From Streptomyces chartreusis NRRL 3882 (lineage in GTDB: Bacteria > Actinomycetota > Actinomycetes > Streptomycetales > Streptomycetaceae), in assembly GCF_900236475.1 (NCBI RefSeq), contig NZ_LT963352.1:4666501-4730500 (forward strand): a stretch of DNA of 64,000 nucleotides. Direction: 5' to 3'. Shown here piece after piece: positions 26,301 to 33,416 of the stretch. The first letter of the stretch is position 1; every line of letters starts with the position of its first letter. Both the position numbers and the translations under genes were made by a program. The notes under the pieces are model-generated. The model ran no database searches. It was not told where the DNA came from and worked only from the letters and a program-made list of their open reading frames with translations.

Positions 26301-28079
26301 CCGCGCCCGGCGCCGCCCCCCACCGGAGGTCTGCCCACCGGAGGTCTGCTCACCGTCGGCAGCGGGCAGCAGTGCCTCGTCGACCGCCTCGGCGGCGGCA
26401 TCCGCGGCGACGGCCCCGGCCCCGCCCCCGATCGGCACTTCGAGGACGTACGCGTTACCGCTCATCCCCGGCACCTCATGCGTCTGGAGCACGCCGCCGT
26501 GAGCCCGGACGATCCCGCGGACGATGGGCTCGTGCACGGTGTCGCCGCCGGCGTACGGCCCGCGCACCTCGATGCGTACGACCTCACCGCGCTGCGCCGC
26601 CGCCACCACGACGGTGTTGTCCATGTAACCGCCCGCCGACACGGGCGTGTTGCCGGTCGCGTCGACCCCCGCCACGTCCGCGACCAGGTGGGCGAGGGCG
26701 GTGGCGAGCAGCCGGGGATCGACCTCGGCCTCGATGGGCGGCGCGTGCACGGCGAACTGCACCCGCCCGGGCCCGATGAGCTCGACGGCCCCGTCGACAC
26801 CGGCGGCGACGACGGCGTCCAGCATCACCTTCGTACGGGAGATGCCCTCGCTGCCCGCGTCGAGCCGCTGGTAGCCGAGGACGTTGTCGATGAGCGTCGT
26901 GATACGCGAATAGCCGGCGGACAGGTGGTGCAGCACCTGGTTGGCCTCGGGCCACAGCTGCCCGGCGTCGTCCGCGGCCAGCGCGGCCAGCTCGCGCCGC
27001 AGCTCCTCCAGCGGCCCGCGCAGCGACCGCCCGAGCAGGGTCAGCAACTGCTCGTGCCGCGCGGCGAGCGCCTCGTACCGGTCCTTCTCGCGCTCCCCGA
27101 GGGCGGCGTACCGGTCCTCGTTCGCGCCGAGTTCCTCGGCGTGCCGCTCGCGCAGCTCCTCCAGCTCGGTGACGTGCTGCTGGCGCAGCGCGGTCAGCTC
27201 GGAGGCGTGCTCCTCGGCGATCCGCTCCAGCTCTTCCGCGTGGCGCTTCTCCGCCGCCTCCTTCTCCTCGACGACGGCGTCGTACGGCCGCCGGTCGGTG
27301 AAGGTCATGACGGCGCCGACGAGCTGATCGCCGTCCCGCACGGGCGCGGTCGTCAGATCGACCGGCACCTTGCCGCCGTCCTTGGCGTACAGCACCTGCC
27401 CGCGCACCCGGTGCTTGCGCCCGGAGCGCAGGGTGTCGGCGAGCGGCGACTCCTCGTACGGGAAGGGCGATCCGTCGGCCCGCGAGTGCAGCACGAGATC
27501 GTGCAGTGGGCGGCCGCCGAGATCGCTGGCCCGGAAACCCAGTATCTGAGCGGCGGCCGGATTGACGAGCACGATGCGCCCGTCGGTGTCGGTCCCGACG
27601 ACGCCCTCGGCCGCGGCCCGCAGAATCATCTCGGTCTGCCGCTGCGACCGGGCGAGCTCGGCCTCGGTGTCCACGGTCCCGGACAGGTCGCGCACGACGA
27701 GCATGAGCAACTCGTCGCCGGTGTAGCCGTAACCGTCGTAGGCCTGCTGCCCGTTCTCCAGATTCGCACTGGTGACCTCGACGGGGAACTCGGTCCCGTC
27801 CGTCCTGCGCGCGATCATCCGGGTCGGCTTGGTCCGGGCATGCGGATCGAGGTGCTCCGGCCGCCGCATGGACCCCGGGATGAGCTTGGAGTCGAACTGC
27901 GGCAGCAGATCGAGCAGCCCGCGCCCCACCAGAGCGGTCCCCGGCGTCTCGAAGGCCTCCAGGGCGATGGTGTTCGCGTTGACGACCGTCCCGTTGGCAT
28001 TGACCAGCACCAACGCGTCGGGGAGGGCGTCCAGTATGGCTGCGAGGCGAGCAGCGCCTCGGGATGGCCTGCTGCTCAC
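23355..28079 (-). CDS. Giant PAS hybrid sensor kinase-like protein with degenerate catalytic motifs
   Basis: The 1574-residue protein has two PAS domains (about 11-130 and 145-265), a coiled coil (about 270-345), a DHp-like and an HATPase-like region (about 345-550), a disordered Pro/Ala/Gly/Gln-rich segment (about 555-1335) and two receiver-like domains (about 1343-1449 and 1450-1574). The phospho-acceptor His is absent: the SHELRTPL box reads GRSLRGPL with Arg351 at the His position. The ATPase boxes are poorly conserved. The last receiver keeps Asp1501 and Thr1531 but has Glu1553 where Lys is expected. The disordered part repeats [ST]GRRRRA-like basic motifs about seven times. It is probably a scaffold or signalling pseudokinase; no partner is adjacent. 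Confidence 0.85.
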   Translation of the reverse strand: MSSRPSRGAARLAAILDALPDALVLVNANGTVVNANTIALEAFETPGTALVGRGLLDLLPQFDSKLIPGSMRRPEHLDPHARTKPTRMIARRTDGTEFPVEVTSANLENGQQAYDGYGYTGDELLMLVVRDLSGTVDTEAELARSQRQTEMILRAAAEGVVGTDTDGRIVLVNPAAAQILGFRASDLGGRPLHDLVLHSRADGSPFPYEESPLADTLRSGRKHRVRGQVLYAKDGGKVPVDLTTAPVRDGDQLVGAVMTFTDRRPYDAVVEEKEAAEKRHAEELERIAEEHASELTALRQQHVTELEELRERHAEELGANEDRYAALGEREKDRYEALAARHEQLLTLLGRSLRGPLEELRRELAALAADDAGQLWPEANQVLHHLSAGYSRITTLIDNVLGYQRLDAGSEGISRTKVMLDAVVAAGVDGAVELIGPGRVQFAVHAPPIEAEVDPRLLATALAHLVADVAGVDATGNTPVSAGGYMDNTVVVAAAQRGEVVRIEVRGPYAGGDTVHEPIVRGIVRAHGGVLQTHEVPGMSGNAYVLEVPIGGGAGAVAADAAAEAVDEALLPAADGEQTSGGQTSGGGRRRARRATTDAFLDGDVPADGDGAGGSGGPAAEGAAPTGRRRRRAAGEPAALPAQASGEGAAVSGGTGRRRRAAEDAAAAAALPVGGAVQGVAEGAVVTAAEHAAGTAASGTGLGGTVPPQGVPAPSGRRARREPGEQHALPPALPASSGEAAAGSADAAQGQGQGQGQVSQPTGRRRRALAAAAERAAAQEAAGPRPVFALPPAEADQARAAQGQQVAPSGVPGHEQVPGPGQLPGQGHGAVAVPGSAGSGGGVAEEGRHDAVPHDQSADHTPPQPHPTSAPTGRRRRAAGAQPTDGAGVQAPGTAGAVAGSPVPGAAGQQVPAQGGAGQPGLAPAGSVPGSEQGIPAQQDVTGQFPAGRAGPAVGQAAPGTAVPPQGVSVPAPGGLGHSVQAAALPGQVLQPASPHQPYGAQPLPQQGVATPEQQSSAGQPLPAEAAPGQGTPAQGTTAPGAPVPVQATTAPRPQPWPAADDSSGAGVAVPPNGAAQAVPPNGAAQPVAPDGTAHPVPPNGTPAAPAQAPQTHTPAPGTPLPPEGAAQAQRAAQPLPAEAASPVDPNSTQGRAISVRTLGQGVPFNRQAAQVQQPSGMPAAHPSAGSVPQAPGAPAPQSSATPPPHQSGGSGRRRKLGTPPDPATRTEQAGRTEQAPRQEPAPRPEQAARPHPAAEPTPAHGTAHGTAPAPAPVPAQPSLAGQSRLAQMTEGGGRSYAIGAPDENAAEGPEPLDGPGGAVEVADPPLPQPMDDELPPEPLDNPRRLLVWPAPDVSTQQALSDRGYRPVIVNSREEVDAQIAAFPAALFVDPLTGPITRTALQSLRQAAVAAEVPVLVTAGLGQASRDAAYGADPAVLLKALAPRDSEQHPPRVLLIEEHAEIALALTATLERRGMQVARAASDADAVTLAGQFRPNLVVMDLMQVHRRQAGIVDWLRANGQLNRTPLVVYTAAVDQADLPRLASGETVLFLAERSTSGEVQTRIVELLTRIGTN

Positions 28080-28407
28080 GAGACGCTTCCTCCCTGTTAC
28101 CGCACCTTGCCGACCGCTCGGGCCATCTTGCCAACCGTCCCGCGGCGTGTCACGCGAGGGAGTCTAAGGGCTGCGGTTGCGCTCGCGACGCCGGATGAGT
28201 GCGAGGTCGCACGAGGAAGTGACCCCGAACTGACGACCGAGTAACCGTCAAACGCCCGCCCTCCTGCAACGACGTCGCGGGACCTTCGCGGGACCTTTAC
28301 GAGGGCAGTGTTTCTGTACCTTTTTGCCCGGGTGGCCGAATGGGGCCGTGAGGTGGCCGGATAGGGGCACGAGCGGCGACACGGGGTGAAACCGCCACGG
28401 GCTTCCC
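28080..28407. other. Gene-free stretch between kinase start and SSI end
   Basis: The 328 bp carry the presumed promoter of the leftward giant kinase gene. A T-rich tract (TTTCTGTACCTTTTTGCC) near 28310-28330 is the only compositional break. I see no gene, tRNA or strong hairpin. Confidence 0.5.
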
Positions 28408-28992
28408 TCAGAGGCGCTTGCCGGACCGCATGTCCGGCAGCAGCGGCACGAGCCGGTCCCAGCGGGCGATCGCGCAGCCGTCACGCCGGTCGTACCTGGC
28501 GTCGACGGGCCGTCCGGACCAGGTGCCGGTGACATGCGCGGTGGCCGGCCCGCCGTACTGCATGGTGCAGAAGCCGCCTGCCGGGGCGGGTGCGAAGACG
28601 TCCCTGCCCCACCGCGTGTCCCGCTTCAGGGCGGCACAGGCTCCGCGCGGGTCGGGGTGGCTGCCGCCGTCGGGTTCGCAGTACAGCTCGTACGTCCCGT
28701 CGAGGTCACCGCCCGCGTTCCGCACGGTGACGGTGAGGTGGTCCCGGTCCGGGCCCTGGCCTCCCGCGAGCCCGGCCGGGGACGGGGCGGCCTGGGCGTA
28801 CGAGGCCGGGGACACCGCGGTCAGCGACCCGAAGGCGGCGACGGACGCGGCGGCACCGACGACGAGACGCCGCAGACCGGGACGAGCGGTGGTCCAGGAG
28901 GTTCGGGAGGTCGGAGAGATCGGAGAGGTCCGGGAGGTGAGGGGACTCCGGGACGCGTTTCCGGGGGCAGCCCGGCGAATGGCATGCAACAT
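28408..28992 (-). CDS. SSI-family (Streptomyces subtilisin inhibitor) secreted protein
   Basis: The 194-residue precursor has a Ser/Thr-rich leader, a hydrophobic signal segment (LRRLVVGAAASVAAFGSL) and a C-terminal SSI domain. The four SSI cysteines are present (LYCEPDGG, GACAALKR, FCTMQYGG, DGCAIARWD), enough for the two conserved disulphides. Classical SSI reads CPMVYDP at the reactive site; here it is CTMQYGGP, so specificity or even inhibition may differ. ATG 28992 (MLHAIRR) is chosen because the region upstream looks non-coding. The leader before the hydrophobic core is longer than usual. Confidence 0.8.
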   Translation of the reverse strand: MLHAIRRAAPGNASRSPLTSRTSPISPTSRTSWTTARPGLRRLVVGAAASVAAFGSLTAVSPASYAQAAPSPAGLAGGQGPDRDHLTVTVRNAGGDLDGTYELYCEPDGGSHPDPRGACAALKRDTRWGRDVFAPAPAGGFCTMQYGGPATAHVTGTWSGRPVDARYDRRDGCAIARWDRLVPLLPDMRSGKRL

Positions 28993-29233
28993 GGCCTGAC
29001 TAACGCGGCGCGGCCCGGTACGTTGCGCGCCGGTCCGAGGCGCCGCACGACTGCACCGCACACCCCGCGACCCCACACCCTCGCGCACTCCCTGGTGCCG
29101 GCGGTACCGGCCGGACAAGGCCTTTGCCCTGCGACCTTCCGGCCTAGTACCGTGGGGGTCGATTGGTGACAGCACGCTCGACTGTGTCATCATCGGCACG
29201 CACCGACTCGCGCTCGCGCGGGAGGATGTGCCT

Positions 29234-29324
29234 GGAGGCGTCGCCTAGTCCGGTCTATGGCGCCGCACTGCTAATGCGGTTTGGGCCTTAAAGCCCATCG
29301 AGGGTTCAAATCCCTCCGCCTCCG
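29234..29324 (+). tRNA. tRNA-Ser (anticodon GCT)
   Basis: The acceptor is GGAGGCG/CGCCTCC, the anticodon arm CCGCA-CTGCTAA-TGCGG, followed by a long variable arm and T arm GAGGG-TTCAAAT-CCCTC. No CCA is encoded. It reads AGC/AGU codons. Confidence 0.97.
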
Positions 29325-29412
29325 CACTCTGACCAGGGAGTTCGGCCCCACGTGGCTGGACTCCCTGAGTCGCGTTCGAGGCCCTTGTCCGACGCCGGCG
29401 CCGAGGCGCTGC

Positions 29413-30261
29413 TCAGCCTCGGCCGGCCCCGAACAGTCCCTCGACGATCCGCCGCAGTACCGCCTCCTCCTTCTCCCGCTCGCCGGCGGCTTCCGTCCGC
29501 TCGTACTCGGTGAGCGCGAGGCCGGCGAGCGTGAACTCCTCCGTCAGCGCCCGCACCGCTCCGAGCAGCTCCTCCACGCCGAGTCCGCGCGGCTCGGGCG
29601 TGCCGACGGCCGGGAACACCTGCGGGTCGAGGACGTCGAGGTCGATGTGGAGGTACACCGCCTCGGCGCCGGTGGCGCGCACGGCGGCCAGGAGCGGCCC
29701 TGGTTCCGTCAGGTCCTCGACGCCGAGGTGCCGTATGCCGCGGCGCTCGACGAGGTCCTGTTCGCCCGGGTCCAGTGACCGCGCACCCGCCAGGACCACG
29801 CGGTCGGCCGACAGGCTCCGCGCCGGCCGCAGGCCCTCCGGCCCGTCGCCGATGAGTGCGCGCAGCACCATGCCGTGGAAGGCCCCGGAAGGTGACGAGT
29901 CCGGAGTGTTCAGGTCTCCGTGCGCGTCGAACCACACCAGCGCCAGCCGGTCCCCGAACGCGGAGAGCGCGGCCTCGACCGGTGCGAGGTCGACCGCGCA
30001 GTCGCCGCCGACGGTCACGGTCCGCTCGCCCGGCGGAACCTCGGCCAGTGCCGCGCGCACCGCCGGCAGATGGCGCTCCAGCACATCGGCGTTCCGTACG
30101 CCGCCCCGCGCGTTCCCGGCGTTGTCGTCGAGCGTCACCGTGCGCCGCCGACCTGCGGGTATCAGCTCGGCGAGCCAGGCAGCCCCGCTGGGCAACCGGC
30201 GGGCCGTAGGGGCACCCGACCCCTGCCACTGCGCCACCTCGAGCACGACCGGACCGCGCAT
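29413..30261 (-). CDS. Arginase/agmatinase-family protein with altered metal site
   Basis: The 282-residue protein has the ureohydrolase fold. Metal-binding motifs DAHGDLN (Asp112, His114, Asp116) and HIDLDVLDP are intact, and SPSGAFHGM is present. The first motif, normally GGDHS, reads GGDCAVD, so Cys88 replaces the first manganese-ligand His. This variant recurs in actinobacterial arginase-like proteins as I remember them, so activity as arginase or agmatinase is not assured. ATG 30261 follows AAGGGAG; the longer open frame upstream crosses the tRNA-Arg gene and is not real. Confidence 0.82.
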   Translation of the reverse strand: MRGPVVLEVAQWQGSGAPTARRLPSGAAWLAELIPAGRRRTVTLDDNAGNARGGVRNADVLERHLPAVRAALAEVPPGERTVTVGGDCAVDLAPVEAALSAFGDRLALVWFDAHGDLNTPDSSPSGAFHGMVLRALIGDGPEGLRPARSLSADRVVLAGARSLDPGEQDLVERRGIRHLGVEDLTEPGPLLAAVRATGAEAVYLHIDLDVLDPQVFPAVGTPEPRGLGVEELLGAVRALTEEFTLAGLALTEYERTEAAGEREKEEAVLRRIVEGLFGAGRG

Positions 30262-30437
30262 GACCGCTCCCTTCCCCACTCCGCTCCGCACCTGGTCGCG
30301 AAGCCCCATCTGAGGCCATTTCCGCAGGTCACAAGCGGTATGGCAAACGGATTTCACATGGCGGCGGCAGTCATGTAATGTTCTTCCTGTCGCCGCGAGC
30401 GCGCCGGAAGGCCCGGGAGCGGCGAAAAAACAGAACA

Positions 30438-30510
30438 GGCACTCGTAGCTTAACGGATAGAGCATCTGACTACGGATCAGAAGGTTGCAGGTTCGAATCC
30501 TGCCGAGTGC
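30438..30510 (+). tRNA. tRNA-Arg (anticodon ACG)
   Basis: The acceptor is GCACTCG/CGAGTGC, the anticodon arm TCTGA-CTACGGA-TCAGA, and the T arm GCAGG-TTCGAAT-CCTGC. No CCA is encoded. The ACG anticodon is the substrate of TadA, whose gene lies at about 53 kb in this window. Confidence 0.97.
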
Positions 30511-30517
30511 GCACAGA

Positions 30518-30547
30518 GCAGAGGCCCCGGAGAGATCCGGGGCCTCT
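30518..30547 (+). terminator. Terminator of tRNA-Arg
   Basis: A perfect 13-bp stem (CAGAGGCCCCGGA with TCCGGGGCCTCTG) with a GAGA loop, followed by GCGTTT. Confidence 0.85.
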
Positions 30548-30608
30548 GGCGTTTCAGGCGCGGACAGCGGCGAAGCACAGCAACGGCTGATGTACGTCCC
30601 CCACGTCT

Positions 30609-30905
30609 TCAGCCGGCGGCCTTGGCGATGATGCGGTCCATCTCCTCGCGGCCGAAGGCCCGCAGGGTCGTGGTACGGACGTTGCCCACCCCGCCCAGCT
30701 GAAGGAGCGCCGCGGTGGCGGTTTCGTCGTCCGGTGCCTCGACGAGGGCCACGAGGTCGTACGGACCGACGGTCCAGTAGACGTTCAGGAGCTTCGCCCC
30801 GATCTTCTGCACCGCTGAACCGAAGGCCTCGGCACGCTTCGCGGTGTCCTTGTAGTTTCGGATCCCTTGATCGGTCCAGTTCAGCAACGTGACATACGTC
30901 GGCAT
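30609..30905 (-). CDS. GYD domain protein
   Basis: This 98-residue protein has the small alpha/beta GYD fold, named for a Gly-Tyr-Asp motif seen here as VGPYDLVALVEAPDD. It starts with the family's usual PTYVTLLNWTDQG. These proteins are soluble, probably oligomeric and of unknown function. A second, more diverged GYD protein is encoded 1 kb away, on the far side of the secreted protein. Confidence 0.85.
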   Translation of the reverse strand: MPTYVTLLNWTDQGIRNYKDTAKRAEAFGSAVQKIGAKLLNVYWTVGPYDLVALVEAPDDETATAALLQLGGVGNVRTTTLRAFGREEMDRIIAKAAG

Positions 30906-31122
30906 GGTCTTTCGCCTTCATGAGGGAACACATCGCGCACCCCATCCTGGATGCCATGGGGGAAACCCGCACAAGGTGCGCACCTGAACGAGTAATACGA
31001 GCGATGACAAGTTGTTGATAACGGAACCTTCAGGACTGCCTGGCTGGGATCAACGCCGAGTAGCGCGTACGGAGTCGGCGTGCCCAACCTGGAAAGAGAC
31101 AGCTGAAGAAGGGCGAACGATC

Positions 31123-31842
31123 ATGAGAGTCCAGCGTGCAATTCTTACCCGTGTGACCTGCACGGCGACGCTGGTGGTCGTCGGCCTCGCGGGCGGTGTG
31201 ACGACGCAGGACTCGAACGGCATCGAGGACCTCCCTGCGAACGAGATTATGGAGAAGGCCGCTGACGCGACCAAGAGCGCGGACTCCCTTCGGCTGAAGG
31301 GAACGACGACGAGCGGCCCGGATGAGGTCCTGGTAGACCTCGCTCTGAACGAGGACGGTGATTGCAAGGGCACCATCGGCCCTCGGGAAAACGTGACTGC
31401 GGAGATCATCAAAGTCGGCGATGCCGCGTATCTCAAAGGAGATGAGACCTTCTGGAAGGAGATGGAATCCGGGAGCGATGAGGTCGACCTTCTCGCGGAT
31501 CAGTGGCTGAAAGTGTCCGCCCAGTCTGAGGGATTCGAAGACCTGGCCGAGCTGTGTGATGCCGACCGTCTGCTCCAGGACATTCCCGATCACCCTGACC
31601 CCGGGCTGACCAAAGGCAAGATCCACGACGTCAATGACCAGCCTGCAATTCCGGTTGTGAGAAAGGATGACGGCGTCACCAGCACCGTGGATGTCGCGAC
31701 GGAGGGTGAGCCCTACATTCTGAGGCTCAGTCGGACCGGAGGAGACGAGCCCGCGGATTTGGTGATGAGCGACTACAACAAGCCCGTCAATGCTGAGGCG
31801 CCGCCCGCCGAGGACGTTCTCGACATCGAGGATCTTCAGTGA
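31123..31842 (+). CDS. Secreted lipoprotein-like protein lacking the lipobox Cys
   Basis: The 239-residue protein has a basic start and hydrophobic signal segment (ATLVVVGLAGGVTTQ), then a soluble acidic domain in the LppX/LolA-like style of Streptomyces lipoproteins (MEKAADATKSADSLRLKGTT, later AYLKGDETFWKEM and QWLKVS). Relatives carry LAGC at the cleavage site; here it is LAGG, so lipid attachment is unlikely. The protein may be secreted or stay membrane-anchored. GC content is clearly below that of the neighbours. ATG 31123 follows an AGAAGGGCGA ribosome site. Confidence 0.75.
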   Translation: MRVQRAILTRVTCTATLVVVGLAGGVTTQDSNGIEDLPANEIMEKAADATKSADSLRLKGTTTSGPDEVLVDLALNEDGDCKGTIGPRENVTAEIIKVGDAAYLKGDETFWKEMESGSDEVDLLADQWLKVSAQSEGFEDLAELCDADRLLQDIPDHPDPGLTKGKIHDVNDQPAIPVVRKDDGVTSTVDVATEGEPYILRLSRTGGDEPADLVMSDYNKPVNAEAPPAEDVLDIEDLQ

Positions 31843-31903
31843 GTCACCGCCGGCGCCCTTCCCGCCTCGCGGGGTGCATCCCTTGATGGAACGAAAGGCA
31901 GAC

Positions 31904-32233
31904 ATGATGCCGCTCTACCTGTCGAGGTTCAGCTACACACCGGAGACCTGGGCGAGGCTGATCGGCCGCCCGGAGGACCGTGCGCAGGCCGCTCAGTCGT
32001 ACATCGAGTCCGTCGGTGGGAAGCTCCACGGCTTCTGGTACGCCTTCGGCACGCACGACGGTTACAACCTGTGGGAAGCCCCGGACAACGTGTCCATGGC
32101 CGCGGTGGCCCTGGCGATCAGCGGAGGCGGCGCGCTGAGTTCGTTCGAGACGACGGTCCTCCTGACCGTCGACGAAACGATCGAGGCCCTGCGCACAGCC
32201 GAGCAGGTCCGGTACCGGGCTCCTGGCGCGTAG
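31904..32233 (+). CDS. GYD domain protein, second copy
   Basis: This protein of about 109 residues is GYD-like: MPLYLSRFSYTPETWARL at the start, and GTHDGYNLWEAPDN where the first copy has GPYDLVALVEAPDD. The function of the family is unknown. It starts 62 bp after the secreted protein, on the same strand, so it is likely co-transcribed. AAAGG before ATG 31904 favours that start over ATG 31886. Confidence 0.8.
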   Translation: MMPLYLSRFSYTPETWARLIGRPEDRAQAAQSYIESVGGKLHGFWYAFGTHDGYNLWEAPDNVSMAAVALAISGGGALSSFETTVLLTVDETIEALRTAEQVRYRAPGA

Positions 32234-32345
32234 CGGAAGGCCGCGGCTCAGACCTCCACGCTCACGCGCTGATGCTCGGCAGTGAGCCACTCGATGTATG
32301 CAATGAGGTATGGCACAACGGGCGTCCGCTGCTCAGGGCCGGTGT

Positions 32346-32822
32346 TCAGTCGGTGCGGCAGTGTTCCTCCAAGTAGTTCGCCGCGAGGCCGCTCGCGCGG
32401 GTGAACCAGTCGTTCAGGACCGCGATTTCGTCGGGGGAGTAGTCCGCGAAGAGTTCCGTGAGGCGGGCGTAGTACGGCTCGTAGACCGCTCGGACGCGGG
32501 CGACCGCGTCGGGCTGGGCGGCTACGCGGATGCGGCGGCGGTCGGTCGGGTCGGGGCGGCGGGTGATGTAGCCGGCGCGTTCCAGGCGGTTGAGGATGCC
32601 GGTGACCGCGCCCGTCGTGACGTGGACTCGGGCTGCCAGGTCGCCGGCCGTGGGCAGGTTCTCACCGGCTTCGATGACGTAGGCGAAACAGGTGAGGTCG
32701 GTCACACTCAGGCCTACCTGTTGGGCGATCTCATGCTGTCCGACCAGGTGGGTCGCGATGAGGTGGTCCATCGCCGACAGTGCCTGCTCCGGCGTGGCAG
32801 CCGGACGCGGCTTGGCTTGCAT
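32346..32822 (-). CDS. MarR-family transcriptional regulator
   Basis: The 158-residue winged-helix protein has a recognition region in TAGDLAARVHVTTGAVTGILNRLERAGYITRRPDPTDRRRI, including the DRR wing signature of MarR proteins. These bind as dimers and are released by small aromatic ligands or oxidants. ATG 32822 (MQAKPRP) was chosen because the longer frame has no family similarity. It is divergent from the small membrane protein at 32928, with about 105 bp between them, and may control it. Confidence 0.85.
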   Translation of the reverse strand: MQAKPRPAATPEQALSAMDHLIATHLVGQHEIAQQVGLSVTDLTCFAYVIEAGENLPTAGDLAARVHVTTGAVTGILNRLERAGYITRRPDPTDRRRIRVAAQPDAVARVRAVYEPYYARLTELFADYSPDEIAVLNDWFTRASGLAANYLEEHCRTD

Positions 32823-32927
32823 TCCCAGATCCCTTAGTTCGTGAGATGTTTGGGCTCTAAAAGGCTTAGCTGGTGAGAGGCTCGGGGGCGCGGGTTCCCG
32901 GGGCCTTCGTGTGTGAGGGGGCAGCAT

Positions 32928-33341
32928 ATGAGCGCACATCAGTATGACCACGGTCATACCGTCGCGGGATGGGTCGGAACCGGGATCGCGAGTGTCGGGG
33001 CCGCTCTGGCGGGTGCGGGGGTGTGTTTCGTCTCGGGCGTGCTGATCGCCGGTGGGCTCGCGATCGGTGTGGTCGCCCTGCTGGTCACCTGGGCGCTGCA
33101 CCTGGCCGGCTGGGGGAAGGGGCCGGGGCTCCGGCCCAGGGAGGAGTGGGGCTGGCGGGTCCGGGACTCGGGGGCGCGGGCCGGACATGACGAGTGCCTC
33201 GGGTGCCGGCTGGCCGGGCGGGGGCGTACGGCGGGCTCGGGCCGTACGACCGAGGTGGCCGGGGGTGCTTCCGTACGCGCTGAGGTGAGCGTGGGCGGGC
33301 AGAGCGAGGCCGCTGCCGTGGGGGCCGACTCCGGGCGCTGA
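32928..33341 (+). CDS. Small membrane protein with HGxxPAAW-like motif
   Basis: This protein of about 137 residues starts with a cytoplasmic His-rich tip (HQYDHGHTVAGW), similar to the HGxxPAAW motif of a small Streptomyces membrane protein family. Two spans follow (ASVGAALAGAGVCFVSGVLI and GGLAIGVVALLVTWALHLAGW), then a long basic, probably disordered C-terminus. The motif is imperfect (HGHTVAGW). Function unknown. Confidence 0.7.
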   Translation: MSAHQYDHGHTVAGWVGTGIASVGAALAGAGVCFVSGVLIAGGLAIGVVALLVTWALHLAGWGKGPGLRPREEWGWRVRDSGARAGHDECLGCRLAGRGRTAGSGRTTEVAGGASVRAEVSVGGQSEAAAVGADSGR

Positions 33342-33416
33342 CGCGCGGACGCCGCTGCAGCGGATGCCGCTGTCACCGGACGCCGTTGTCAGTGGTGCCC
33401 TCTACGCTCGGCAGAG

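Noticed and set aside
24690..28244. 1184-codon open frame antisense to the giant kinase gene
   Set aside because: Arg/Gly/Pro-rich shadow with no domain; the kinase frame has clear PAS, coiled-coil and receiver segments.
30438..32340. Genomic island downstream of tRNA-Arg
   Set aside because: I looked for a repeat of the tRNA-Arg 3' end on the far side of the lower-GC genes and found none.
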